Assembly (NCBI GenBank): GCA_043777675.1
Contig: JAYWHR010000003.1
Location: 1-64,000, forward strand
Direction: 5' to 3'
Length of the DNA stretch: 64,000 bases
DNA from: JANMDU01 sp043777675
GTDB lineage: Bacteria; Pseudomonadota; Gammaproteobacteria; Burkholderiales; Burkholderiaceae_C
The notes beneath the pieces are model-generated. The model was not told the DNA's origin. It made no database searches and saw only the letters and a list, made by a program, of their open reading frames with translations. Shown piece by piece: positions 25,786-34,222 of this stretch (position 1 is the stretch's first letter; each line of letters begins with the position of its first letter). Both the position numbers and the translations under genes were made by a program.

Positions 25786-26286
25786 ATGATCCAAAACTCT
25801 CTGTCTGCACCAACAACTCAAGCCATGCGCTCAGCCCTTGGTTTGTTTGCCACTGGCGTCACGATCGTGACCGCTCGCTCGCCGGATGGCAGCATGATGG
25901 GCCTCACAGCCAACTCCTTTAATTCCGTCTCGCTCACACCGCCTTTGGTGCTCTGGAGTCTTGGAACGAAATCGGGCTCACTCAAAGCATTTTTGCAAAC
26001 TAAGCACTACGCGATACATGTGCTTGCCGTAGAGCAGCAAAATTTGGCAGAACGCTTTGCTAGCAAAATGGTGGATCGTTTTGATGGCTTGACCTTCGAA
26101 GAAGGCTCAGGCGGCGTGCCCATCTTACCGGGCTGCGCAGCCGTGTTCGAATGCACAAGTCGCAGCCAATATCCTGAAGGCGATCACGTGATCCTTGTTG
26201 GCGAGGTGCTCTCTTGCCGCCACGATGCTACGCGCGCACCGCTGTTGTTTCATGGCGGTAAGTTTTATACCGAGCATCTCCTTTGA
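25786..26286 (+). CDS. Flavin reductase family protein (FMN/FAD-binding, HpaC-like)
   Basis: A 166-residue flavin reductase-like domain protein, which supplies reduced flavin to a monooxygenase. Characteristic segments are MRSALGLFATGVTIVTAR, GLTANSFNSVSLTPPLVLW and DRFDGLTFEEGSGGVPILPG. The oxygenase partner is not obvious; the adjacent NicX-like gene needs no flavin. Its stop overlaps a TTG start of the next gene. Confidence 0.88.
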   Translation: MIQNSLSAPTTQAMRSALGLFATGVTIVTARSPDGSMMGLTANSFNSVSLTPPLVLWSLGTKSGSLKAFLQTKHYAIHVLAVEQQNLAERFASKMVDRFDGLTFEEGSGGVPILPGCAAVFECTSRSQYPEGDHVILVGEVLSCRHDATRAPLLFHGGKFYTEHLL

Positions 26287-27188
26287 ACGCTTCCGTACAG
26301 CCGGTGCGCAAAGATCATCTCGATGGCCTTGCTATCTGGCTGCTACTTGGCTGCTGTCTCGTTTGGGGATTTCAACAGGTACTGGCCAAAGCCACTCTTG
26401 CCGAAATACCGCCAGTTTTCCAATCCGCTGTGCGCGCGATCGGTGCAACGCTTTTGCTAGCTATCTGGTGCAGAGTGCGTGGCATCGTACTCTTTGTCAA
26501 AGATGGCACGCTGTGGGTAGGTTTGCTCGCTGGCTGCCTTTTTAGCTTTGAATTTGCTTGTATTTATCTGGCACTTAGCCACACTGGCGCATCGCGTGTC
26601 ACGGTGTTTCTCTATACCTCGCCGTTTTGGGTAGCGGCGCTGCTGCCGCTGTTTGTGAAAAGCGAACGCATGAACCGCATGCAGTGGCTGGGGCTTTCCT
26701 GCGCCTTTGCCGCTGTGGTGTTTGCGCTGTGGGAGAGTTTGCTGGCCGCTGGAGCTGGGCGCTTGGGTGATGTATTGGCTTTACTCGCCGGCGCGTCTTG
26801 GGGTTTGACAACCGTGACAATCCGCGCAACCGCTCTGGCCAAGATCAGTGCCGAGCGCTTGCTGTTTTATCAATTGGCTTGTAGCGCGGTGTCTCTTCCC
26901 ATCGTCTCTTTGGCTTTTGGTGAAAGCTGGCCCGCGATGGGACAGCTCAGCAGTTTCGCTTGGGCCTCCCTCTTTTTGCAAACTGCGGTGGGAGCGTTTG
27001 CCAGCTATTTGCTCTGGATGTGGATGTTGACACGCTACTCTGCTGCCAAGATGAGTGTGTTTGTCTTCCTCACACCTGTCTTCGCCATGGTCTTCGCCTC
27101 TGTCTGGCTCAAAGAGCCAGTGACTTCAAGTTTGCTCATAGCGATTGTTCTGGTGGGTATGGGTATCGTCTTGGTGAATAAGCGGTAG
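26283..27188 (+). CDS. EamA/DMT family transporter
   Basis: A 301-residue inner-membrane protein with ten predicted helices arranged as two EamA domains; the second ends in LTPVFAMVFASVWLKEPVTS, the usual signature. No ATG occurs before the first helix, so translation probably begins at the TTG at 26283 that overlaps the preceding stop (TTGA). Likely exports an amino acid or small metabolite; the substrate is unknown. Confidence 0.87.
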   Translation: MNASVQPVRKDHLDGLAIWLLLGCCLVWGFQQVLAKATLAEIPPVFQSAVRAIGATLLLAIWCRVRGIVLFVKDGTLWVGLLAGCLFSFEFACIYLALSHTGASRVTVFLYTSPFWVAALLPLFVKSERMNRMQWLGLSCAFAAVVFALWESLLAAGAGRLGDVLALLAGASWGLTTVTIRATALAKISAERLLFYQLACSAVSLPIVSLAFGESWPAMGQLSSFAWASLFLQTAVGAFASYLLWMWMLTRYSAAKMSVFVFLTPVFAMVFASVWLKEPVTSSLLIAIVLVGMGIVLVNKR

Positions 27189-27192
27189 CTCG

Positions 27193-28053
27193 CTATTTCA
27201 TCCCCTGGGAGATGGCAATGCCCGCAAACAGCGTAAAACCTAGCCAATGGTTCTGACGAAACGCTTTGAAGCAACCTTCCCGCGAGCGCGTGCGGATCAG
27301 CTGCCAATGCCAAAAAATTTGTGCAGAGGCAGCCGTTAAAACTATTAATTTGATAGCAGTCTGCGCATATTCCATGCCGGCTATCAACCAAAAAAGCATA
27401 TAAATTGCATAAAAAATCAAGATCGCAGTCACATCAAAGCTACCGAGTGTGATGGCGGACGTTTTCATGCCGATGCGCAGATCATCATCACGATCCACCA
27501 TGGCGTATTCGGTGTCGTAGGCAAGCACCCAGAAGAGATTGCCGAGCAGCAAAATCCATGCGATCAGTGGCACATGGCCTTGCACAGCTGCGAATGCCAT
27601 CGGAATACCGAAGCTGAATGCGACTCCCAAAACGGCTTGCGGCATGGAGACGAAGCGTTTGGAGAAAGGATAAGCAATCGCAATCGCTAAAGCTACGAAC
27701 GACCAGACAACGGTTGCTAAATTCGTGGTGAGTACGAGGCTAAAGGCCAGTAAGGCGAGAAGAGCTCCCACAAGCAGCGCCTCTTTTTTGCCCACTTTTC
27801 CACTCGTCACCGGCCTATGCGCGGTGCGCTTGACATGTTTGTCAAATTCCGCGTCTGCCACATCGTTCACACAGCAGCCCGCACTGCGCATGAGGATGGT
27901 GCCGAGGGTAAAAACGATGATCAGATGCCAGCCTGGAAAGCCGCCGGCTGCGATCCAGAGCGCAGAAAGCGTCGGCCAGAGCAACAGGAGCCAACCCGCT
28001 GGGCGATTCCAGCGAATCAGGTCTAGGTAAAGTGCGAGGCGGTCACGCCACAT
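27193..28053 (-). CDS. ubiA: 4-hydroxybenzoate octaprenyltransferase
   Basis: Ubiquinone biosynthesis enzyme that attaches the polyprenyl chain to 4-hydroxybenzoate in the inner membrane. Both prenyl-diphosphate/Mg sites are present: NDVADAEFDKHVKRT (about residue 65) and DTEYAMVDRDDD (about 190). Length (286 residues) is normal. Between the second site and the C-terminus, residues about 220-238 (LIAGMEYAQTAIKLI) are encoded by dispersed-repeat copy 6 read in antisense, in a loop/helix region that usually varies. It is convergent with the EamA gene with a 4-bp gap. Confidence 0.95.
   Translation of the reverse strand: MWRDRLALYLDLIRWNRPAGWLLLLWPTLSALWIAAGGFPGWHLIIVFTLGTILMRSAGCCVNDVADAEFDKHVKRTAHRPVTSGKVGKKEALLVGALLALLAFSLVLTTNLATVVWSFVALAIAIAYPFSKRFVSMPQAVLGVAFSFGIPMAFAAVQGHVPLIAWILLLGNLFWVLAYDTEYAMVDRDDDLRIGMKTSAITLGSFDVTAILIFYAIYMLFWLIAGMEYAQTAIKLIVLTAASAQIFWHWQLIRTRSREGCFKAFRQNHWLGFTLFAGIAISQGMK
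27341..27395 (+). repeat. Dispersed ~60-bp repeat, copy 6 (inside ubiA)
   Basis: CTATTAATTTGATAGCAGTC, then TGCGCATATTCCATGCCGGC and TATCAACCAAAAAAG: near-consensus. It is on the plus strand, while ubiA is on the minus, so it is translated in antisense as IAGMEYAQTAIKLI. Confidence 0.88.
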
Positions 28054-28090
28054 AAGCTGGGAATCTCAACTCGAGTGTGGGAGACTTTTT

Positions 28091-28150
28091 GCTATGAAAA
28101 AAATAGCACTTTACGCATATTCTATGCCGGCTATGTGCACAAAATGCTTT
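28091..28150 (+). repeat. Dispersed ~60-bp repeat, copy 7 (ssb-ubiA gap)
   Basis: GCTATGAAAAAAATAGCACT, TTACGCATATTCTATGCCGGC, then TATGTGCACAAAATGC. Reading with ssb, the GCTATTTTTTTCATAGC end could act as a weak terminator between ssb and ubiA. Confidence 0.85.
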
Positions 28151-28160
28151 TAAAACAAGC

Positions 28161-28652
28161 TTAAAACGGGATGTCGTCATCCATGTCGTCAAAACCGCTT
28201 CCTTGCTTGGCTTTTGGGGCTGTTGCCGCAGGCGCGGGGCGCGCTGCAGGTGGGCGGGAAGCTGGCGCGGGAGCGCGCGAGTAACCACCGCCGCCTTCAT
28301 CGGGCGAGCCTGCGCCTTGACGGCTGCCCAGGAGCTGCATTTCGGTGGCGATGATATCCACAGTGTTGCGTTCGATGCCATCTTTGTCGGTGTACTTGCC
28401 GTATTTCAAGCGGCCTTCGACGTAGAGTGGCGCGCCTTTTTTGACATACTCGCCCACGATCTCGGCCAAGCGGTCAAAGAATTGCACACGATGCCATTGA
28501 GTGTCTTCCACGGTCTCGCCAGAGGTCTTGTCTTTGCGTTTGCTGGTGGTCGCAATCGAGATATTGGCCACCGCGCCGCCGGAGGGCATGTAGCGAATCT
28601 CGGGATCGCGCCCGCAGTTGCCCATGAGGATGACTTTGTTGACGGAGGCCAT
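28161..28652 (-). CDS. ssb: Single-stranded DNA-binding protein
   Basis: A 163-residue SSB. The OB-fold begins MASVNKVILMGNCGRDPEIRY and includes TQWHRVQFFDRLAEI. A flexible Gly/Pro/Ala linker follows, and the protein ends in the acidic tip DDMDDDIPF that recruits DNA-repair partners. AGGAA precedes the start. It lies downstream of an MFS gene on the same strand, an arrangement common in Burkholderiales next to uvrA. uvrA itself is not adjacent here; a liv operon takes that place. Confidence 0.97.
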   Translation of the reverse strand: MASVNKVILMGNCGRDPEIRYMPSGGAVANISIATTSKRKDKTSGETVEDTQWHRVQFFDRLAEIVGEYVKKGAPLYVEGRLKYGKYTDKDGIERNTVDIIATEMQLLGSRQGAGSPDEGGGGYSRAPAPASRPPAARPAPAATAPKAKQGSGFDDMDDDIPF

Positions 28653-28743
28653 GTGTGTGTTCCTTGTGTTTCAGTGCTTAAGTTAGTTATTTGCTTGGCA
28701 GCTTTTAGATTATGCAGCATGGCGCTTTAGCAAACTAGGCAAC

Positions 28744-28829
28744 ACGAAAGGCGAGAAAGTAACGCGAAAAAACGCAGCATATTGCTGTGCTTTTCTGCAT
28801 ACTTTCTTTGCGTTTTTCGCTTTACATCG
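28744..28829. repeat. Imperfect inverted-repeat element between MFS and ssb
   Basis: An 86-bp palindromic stretch. CAGCA and TGCTG flank the centre, GAAAGTA (28755-28761) pairs with TACTTTC (28800-28806), and GCGAAAAA-like arms lie outside. It could be a terminator for the MFS gene or a remnant of a small palindromic mobile element. Confidence 0.55.
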
Positions 28830-30027
28830 AAGTCTTGGATGGAGGCCGCATACCCCAAGCCACCAAAAGCCAGATCGCCATCAGCACGAAGCAGCCCGCA
28901 AACAACGCATCAAATCCATAGTGTTTGGCCAGCCAGCCGCCCCCCGCGCCGCCTACGAAGAAGCCGAGCGATTGCACGGTGTTGTACACGCCCAGAGCCG
29001 CGCCACGCGCATGCGCGGGCGCCACGCGCGAGGCCAGAGAAGGCTGGGAGGCTTCCAAAATATTGAAGCCGACGAAAAAAGCAAACAACAGAAAGCCGAG
29101 CAGCCATACATTTGGCGCTTGATTCAAAGTCCACCACAGACCCAATTGCACCAAGCCAATCAGCGCCACGCTACCTAAAAATGCTAGCTTCAATTTGCCG
29201 CGCGCCTCTAGCGCAAATAAGCCGCCCATGAACACGAAAGAGAGCAATACCGCCGGCAAATAAGCCTGCCAATGCGCAGCTTTACTGAGGCCCGCTTGCA
29301 CCAGCATCGCCGGAATCGCCACCCACATCGCCAATTGCACCGCATGCAAAATGAAAGCGCCAAGATCCAGCCGCAGCAAATCTGCATGCCCCAGCACTTC
29401 CTTCAAACCATGTAAACGCGTGTTTGGCGGGGAAGTGAGCGCCGGCTCTGGTGGCGTGCCCCAAACAATCACAGCCATGCAGCCGATCACCAAAACGCCA
29501 GTGATCACAAACAGGCCGCTGAGTCCAATCTGCGCCGCCAAGATGGGAGCAGCTACGAGCGACAGCGCAAACATCAGCCCAATACTTGCCCCCACCAAAG
29601 CCATCGCCTTGGTGCGCACCTCGTCTCGCGTCATGTCTGCCAAGAGCGCCGTCACCGCTGCTGAGATTGCCCCCGCACCTTGCAGCGAGCGGCCCATAAT
29701 CAGCCAGTCTAAAGTTGAAGCGGTAGCGGCCACAAAGCTGCCCAGTGCGAAAATTACCAAGCCAATCAAAATCACTTTCTTGCGGCCAAAGCGATCCGAG
29801 GCCATGCCGAACGGAATTTGCAAAATGCCCTGCGTGAGCCCATAAATACCCATAGCCAAGCCCACGAGAGCTGGGTCATCGCCACCCGGGTATTTGGTGG
29901 CCTCCAGCGCAAAGACCGGTAGCACCAAAAACAGCCCGAGCATGCGCATGGCAAAGATGCTGGCCAGAGAGGCGCTGGCGCGGCGCTCGGCAGGGAGCAT
30001 GGTGGTGGAGGGGCGGAATGCAGACAT
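28822..30027 (-). CDS. MFS transporter upstream of ssb
   Basis: A 401-residue major facilitator with twelve helices and the loop motif GMASDRFGRKKVILIG (MFS motif A, about residue 77). This gene is a regular neighbour of ssb in Burkholderiales. The N-terminus before the first helix is basic, and the start ATG is at 30027. Its 3' end overlaps the inverted-repeat element by a few bases. Substrate unknown. Confidence 0.9.
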   Translation of the reverse strand: MSAFRPSTTMLPAERRASASLASIFAMRMLGLFLVLPVFALEATKYPGGDDPALVGLAMGIYGLTQGILQIPFGMASDRFGRKKVILIGLVIFALGSFVAATASTLDWLIMGRSLQGAGAISAAVTALLADMTRDEVRTKAMALVGASIGLMFALSLVAAPILAAQIGLSGLFVITGVLVIGCMAVIVWGTPPEPALTSPPNTRLHGLKEVLGHADLLRLDLGAFILHAVQLAMWVAIPAMLVQAGLSKAAHWQAYLPAVLLSFVFMGGLFALEARGKLKLAFLGSVALIGLVQLGLWWTLNQAPNVWLLGFLLFAFFVGFNILEASQPSLASRVAPAHARGAALGVYNTVQSLGFFVGGAGGGWLAKHYGFDALFAGCFVLMAIWLLVAWGMRPPSKTSM

Positions 30028-30330
30028 GAAGAGCCGTGATTGTCCGGCATTGCGGAGCGCTTTTTGAGTTACTGGCGCAGATGTTTCAAGCGCTTCCTGG
30101 ACATCGCTCTTGACGATCTCTTAAAAATACTTTAGATTTAAATAATCGTGGCTTCGATTAATTGGCTGTATAAGCGATATTCACGTCTGGACATTGCATC
30201 AACTGGAAAACACTATCGCATAACTCCCTAATCCGCCTTACCATCACCGTTTTCCCTAATACATAAACGAATAAGTTTATGTATTATATTGCTAGCTGCA
30301 TGCATTATTTTTCATATTAGGAGCTCATCA
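30028..30330. other. Divergent promoter region of the MFS-ssb and liv operons
   Basis: A 303-bp gap. It contains the strong palindrome at 30258-30285 (separate entry) and TATATT at 30285-30290 as a possible -10 box for the liv operon. The half near the MFS gene shows nothing distinctive. Confidence 0.5.
30258..30285. promoter_or_regulatory. Perfect 11-bp inverted repeat upstream of the liv operon
   Basis: AATACATAAAC and GTTTATGTATT are perfect reverse complements separated by GAATAA. Located 46 bp upstream of the binding-protein start and abutting a TATATT box, it is well placed as an operator for a dimeric repressor. No regulator gene lies next to it. Confidence 0.65.
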
Positions 30331-31518
30331 ATGAGTACACGCCGTTTGGTTTTGACCCGTTCTGCCGCCGCCATCGGCGTAGCTTCGAGTGGCTTCCTGT
30401 TGCCCGAGATCGCACGTGCGCAATCCAACAAAATCCGCGTCGGCCTCATGCTGCCCTACACCGGCACATTTGCCCAGCTCGGCGTGGCCATTGAAAACGG
30501 TTTTCGTATGGCCATCAATGAGCAAGGCGGTAAGCTCGGTGGGCGCGAGATCGAATACTTTAAAGTGGACGATGAAGCTAATCCCGCCAAAGGCATCGAA
30601 AACGCGCAGCGCCTCGTGCAACGCGATAAAGTCGATGTGCTCATCGGCACAGTGCATTCCGGCGTGCAAATGGGCATTCACCGCGTGGCGCGTGAGTCAG
30701 GCGTGCTCAATATCATCCCCAATGCCGGTGTGCATGCAGCTACGCGAGCGCAATGTGCGCCCAATGTTTTCCGCACCAGCTTCACCAATTCGCAGCCTAC
30801 GCTGGGCTTGGGTAAAGTGATGGTCGAAAAAGGCCATAAGAAAGCCGTGTGGATCACTTGGGGCTATGCCGCTGGCGATGAGGCCTTTGAAGGCTTTGAA
30901 GAAAGCTATACGAAGGCGGGCGGCCAAATCGTGAAAAAGCTCGCCCTTCCCTTCCCCAATGTGGAATTTCAAGCCTTGCTCACCGAGATCGCCTCAATCA
31001 AGCCCGATGCTGTGGCTTGCTTCTTCGCAGGCGGCGGCGCAGCCAAATTCATCCGTGACTACGCAGCGGCTGGCCTGAACAAAACTATTCCGTTGTATGG
31101 TTCGGGCTTCTTGACTGAAGGTGTGCTCGATGCCGCAGGCGATGCAGCCAACGGTATCCTCACCACACTGCATTACAGCGATTCGCTCGATACAGCCAGC
31201 AACCGTAAATTCCGTTTGGAATACGCTAAAGCATTCCGTATGCAGCCTGATGTGTATGCCGTGCAAGGCTACGATTCGGGCTTACTGCTGGTGCAAGGCG
31301 CGAATGCGGTGAAGGGCGATTTGAATAACAAACAAGCACTCTATGCAGCGACGCAAAACGCCAAAATCGACAGCCCACGCGGCAAATGGAGCATGAGCAA
31401 GGCCAACAACCCGATTCAAGACATTTACCTGCGACGCGTTGAAAATAGAGAAAACAAGGTGGTGGGCATTGCGGCGAAAGCGGTGCAAGATTCAGGCGCT
31501 GGCTGCAAGATGGCCTGA
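30331..31518 (+). CDS. Liv-type ABC transporter substrate-binding protein
   Basis: Periplasmic-binding protein of 395 residues, family 6 (LivJ/BraC-like). ATG 30331 is preceded by AGGAG. The signal peptide starts MSTRRLVLTRSAAAIGVASS and ends ARAQS. The mature N-terminus IRVGLMLPYTGTFAQLG and the hinge segment VLIGTVHSGVQMG are family-typical. The ligand could be a branched-chain amino acid, an amide or an aromatic acid. A terminator-like hairpin after the gene probably makes its transcript more abundant than the permease part. Confidence 0.93.
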   Translation: MSTRRLVLTRSAAAIGVASSGFLLPEIARAQSNKIRVGLMLPYTGTFAQLGVAIENGFRMAINEQGGKLGGREIEYFKVDDEANPAKGIENAQRLVQRDKVDVLIGTVHSGVQMGIHRVARESGVLNIIPNAGVHAATRAQCAPNVFRTSFTNSQPTLGLGKVMVEKGHKKAVWITWGYAAGDEAFEGFEESYTKAGGQIVKKLALPFPNVEFQALLTEIASIKPDAVACFFAGGGAAKFIRDYAAAGLNKTIPLYGSGFLTEGVLDAAGDAANGILTTLHYSDSLDTASNRKFRLEYAKAFRMQPDVYAVQGYDSGLLLVQGANAVKGDLNNKQALYAATQNAKIDSPRGKWSMSKANNPIQDIYLRRVENRENKVVGIAAKAVQDSGAGCKMA

Positions 31519-31532
31519 TGCTCTTGGCTGCA

Positions 31533-31567
31533 AAATAGCGGTGCCGTATCAGCGCCGCTATTTTTTT
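31533..31567 (+). terminator. Intrinsic terminator between binding protein and permease genes
   Basis: AAATAGCGG pairs with CCGCTATTT, and GTGC-GCGC pairing extends the stem to about 12 bp with one G-U, around a 7-nt loop. The T-run is TTTTTTT. It lies 15 bp after the binding-protein stop, so it likely acts as an attenuator within the operon. Confidence 0.8.
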
Positions 31568-31580
31568 GACGACGCAACAC

Positions 31581-32444
31581 ATGGATATTGCCAACTTCCT
31601 CATCCAGCTGCTCAACAGCGTTCAATATGGCCTGTTGCTTTTCATGCTGGCCGCTGGGCTGACTTTGATCTTTGGCATCATGGGCGTAGTCAATCTTGCG
31701 CATGGTAGCTTCTATATGCTGGGCGCTTATCTTGCATGGTCACTGTCATTGCAGCTGGATAGCCTCACTTTGGCGATCCTTTTAGGCACAATGCTTTCCG
31801 TCATTTTCGGGCTGCTGCTGGAGAAAATACTTATTCAGCATTTCTATCACCGAGATCATTTAGATCAAGTGCTGCTCACTTTCGGCTTAATCTATATCTT
31901 TGAAGAAGCCCGCTCCATGATTTGGGGTGATGATGTGCATGGCGTAGACATTCCTGCGCTGCTCGCTGGCTCAATCCAACTGACCGACAATCTCTCGTAT
32001 CCCGTTTATCGCCTTTTCATCAGCGGCGTTTGCATCGTGCTTGCGCTGGGTTTGTATATCCTGATTTCAAAAACCCGCTTGGGCATGAAAATCCGCGCCG
32101 GTGCGTTCAATCGCGAGATGACGGAAGCACTCGGTGTGAACATCAAGCTGATTCATTCTCTGGTGTTCGCGCTAGGCGTAGGTTTAGCAACGATTGCCGG
32201 CATGATTGCCTCACCGATATCTAGCGTGTATCCGAATATGGGCAGCTCCGTGTTAATCATGTGCTTTGTTGTCGTTGTTATCGGTGGCATCGGTTCGGTG
32301 CGCGGCGCTCTGATTGCAGCACTGCTCGTCGGCTTTGTTGATACCTTTGGTAAAGTGCTGTTGCCCCAGTTTGCAAGCATGCTGGTCTATGTGCTGATGG
32401 CGCTCGTGTTGCTCTACAAACCCGAAGGCTTGTTCAAAGCATGA
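31581..32444 (+). CDS. livH: Branched-chain amino-acid-type ABC permease
   Basis: Inner-membrane permease of 287 residues (LivH family), starting at ATG 31581. Typical segments are GLLLFMLAAGLTLIFGIMG, VNLAHGSFYMLGAYLAW and GGIGSVRGALIAALLVG. It ends in an ATGA overlap with livM. Confidence 0.92.
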   Translation: MDIANFLIQLLNSVQYGLLLFMLAAGLTLIFGIMGVVNLAHGSFYMLGAYLAWSLSLQLDSLTLAILLGTMLSVIFGLLLEKILIQHFYHRDHLDQVLLTFGLIYIFEEARSMIWGDDVHGVDIPALLAGSIQLTDNLSYPVYRLFISGVCIVLALGLYILISKTRLGMKIRAGAFNREMTEALGVNIKLIHSLVFALGVGLATIAGMIASPISSVYPNMGSSVLIMCFVVVVIGGIGSVRGALIAALLVGFVDTFGKVLLPQFASMLVYVLMALVLLYKPEGLFKA

Positions 32445-33466
32445 GTGCTCCTCAGGCTAACCTCGAAATCCTGCCGCGCAGCGTGAATGCGCTGCTCGCG
32501 CTCGCTGTTGTCGCGCTCGCTGGTGTGCCAATCTTTGGTGCAGACTACACCATCGGCCTGATCACCAGCATGATGATCATGGCAATTTTTGCGATGAGCT
32601 TGGATCTCCTGCAAGGCGTGACAGGCCTGGTCTCGCTCGGGCACGCGGCCTTCTTCGGCTTTGCAGGCTATGCGCTGGCCTTTATCACGCCATCGTCAGA
32701 TACGATCAGTCTCTGGTGGAGTTTGCCGCTGGCGCTATCAGCGACAGGTTTGGTGGCCTGCATCATCGGTTTCTTTGTTGTGCGCACGCATGGCATCTAC
32801 TTCATCATGGTCACGATGGCTTTTGCACAGATGATGTATTTCATCTTCTTTGACAACAAAGTCTTGTTCGGTAAAACGCTCGGCGGCTCGGATGGTGCCT
32901 ATTTGAATTTCAAGCCCACAGCGGGCATCTTTGATTTAGAAAACAAGCGTGTATTTTTCTATTTCACACTAGTGTGCCTAGTTGGCGTGTATGCCTTCCT
33001 GCGCCGCTTGCTTTTTTCTCCTTTTGGTCGCGCGCTCGCAGGCATACGCGCCAATGAGCACCGCATGCGAGCCCTAGGTTTTGCCACTTTCGCGCACAAA
33101 CTCGCTGCATTCACACTCGCGGGTGCGCTCGCGGGCTTGGCCGGTTACTTGTGGGCAGCGCAAACAGGCTTCATCAACCCCGAGCTCATGGGCTTTCACA
33201 TGAGCGCGCATGCCATCATGATGGTCATCTTAGGCGGCATGGGCAATTTCGCGGGCGCGGCCATCGGCGCGTTCTCGTTTGAATATTTGTTGCATCTCTT
33301 CAAAGATTTGCCCGCATTTGGAAAATTCCAAACCGGCAAACATTGGCAGATGTGGATGGGTCTTTTCATCGTGGCCCTGGTCATTCTCGCGCCACGCGGC
33401 ATATTGGGGCTAGCGTCAAAATGGTTGGCCAAAAAAGATGTTAAGCAAAAGGATGCTGTTAAATGA
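32441..33466 (+). CDS. livM: Branched-chain amino-acid-type ABC permease
   Basis: Second permease, 341 residues (LivM family). Motifs: GLVSLGHAAFFGFAGYALA, RTHGIYFIMVTMAFAQMMYF and GGMGNFAGAAIGAF. Overlaps livH and livG by ATGA at both ends, showing tight translational coupling. Confidence 0.93.
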   Translation: MSAPQANLEILPRSVNALLALAVVALAGVPIFGADYTIGLITSMMIMAIFAMSLDLLQGVTGLVSLGHAAFFGFAGYALAFITPSSDTISLWWSLPLALSATGLVACIIGFFVVRTHGIYFIMVTMAFAQMMYFIFFDNKVLFGKTLGGSDGAYLNFKPTAGIFDLENKRVFFYFTLVCLVGVYAFLRRLLFSPFGRALAGIRANEHRMRALGFATFAHKLAAFTLAGALAGLAGYLWAAQTGFINPELMGFHMSAHAIMMVILGGMGNFAGAAIGAFSFEYLLHLFKDLPAFGKFQTGKHWQMWMGLFIVALVILAPRGILGLASKWLAKKDVKQKDAVK

Positions 33467-34221
33467 CAGCCATCCTTTCTGCGAAAAATCTCACCAAACG
33501 CTTCGGTGGCTTGGCAGCAGTCAATGAGGTAAGCCTTGATCTGTGGCAAGGCCGCTTGCATGCCGTGATCGGGCCCAATGGCGCGGGCAAATCCACGCTC
33601 ACCAATCTGCTGTCTGGCGATTTGCCGCCCACCTCTGGCAGCGTGCATCTCGCTGGTACAGACATCACGGGTTGGAGCCCCGAAAAAATCTCCCGCCAGC
33701 GCCTAGGCCGCAGCTATCAAAAAACCAATATTTTCCGCAGCTTTACCGTGTGGGATAACATCCGCCTCGCCGCCCAATCGCGCAATCAGCCCTTCGCATT
33801 CAATCCGCTCGGCTGGCTCTCAAAAGCCTCTGCGCAAGCAGCTGTGAACGCGAGAGCCGAGCGCGCGATGGAGCTGGCCTTGCTCACCGAGCGCCGCGAT
33901 ACTGTGGCGGGCGCGGCGAGCCACGGTGAGCAGCGCCAGCTAGAAATCGCCATGACACTCGCCACCGAGCCGCAAGTGCTCCTGCTCGATGAGCCGCTGG
34001 CCGGCATGGGCACGGCAGAGGCCGAGCGCATGGTGCAGCTCTTGTTGAAACTAAAAATCGATCACGCGATGCTCCTAGTCGAGCACGATATGGATGCAGT
34101 GTTTGCAGTGGCCGATCACTTAACGGTGATGGTCAATGGCCAAGTGATTGCGAGCGACAAGCCTGCCGTGGTTCGCACAGATGCAGGCGTGCAAGCCGCG
34201 TATCTCGGTGAGGAGCATTGA
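33463..34221 (+). CDS. livG: Branched-chain amino-acid-type ABC ATPase
   Basis: ATPase of 252 residues. Walker A GPNGAGKST, the LivG-type region RSYQKTNIFRSFTVWDNI, a signature that reads ASHGEQRQLEIAM in place of the canonical LSGGQ (usual for LivG), and Walker B VLLLDEPLAGMG followed by LVEHDMD. Confidence 0.93.
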   Translation: MTAILSAKNLTKRFGGLAAVNEVSLDLWQGRLHAVIGPNGAGKSTLTNLLSGDLPPTSGSVHLAGTDITGWSPEKISRQRLGRSYQKTNIFRSFTVWDNIRLAAQSRNQPFAFNPLGWLSKASAQAAVNARAERAMELALLTERRDTVAGAASHGEQRQLEIAMTLATEPQVLLLDEPLAGMGTAEAERMVQLLLKLKIDHAMLLVEHDMDAVFAVADHLTVMVNGQVIASDKPAVVRTDAGVQAAYLGEEH

Positions 34222-34222
34222 C

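Noticed and set aside
31533..31567. Dispersed-repeat copy after the liv binding protein
   Set aside because: It shares ATAGC arms, but the structure is a long uninterrupted stem with a T-run, so a terminator explains it better.
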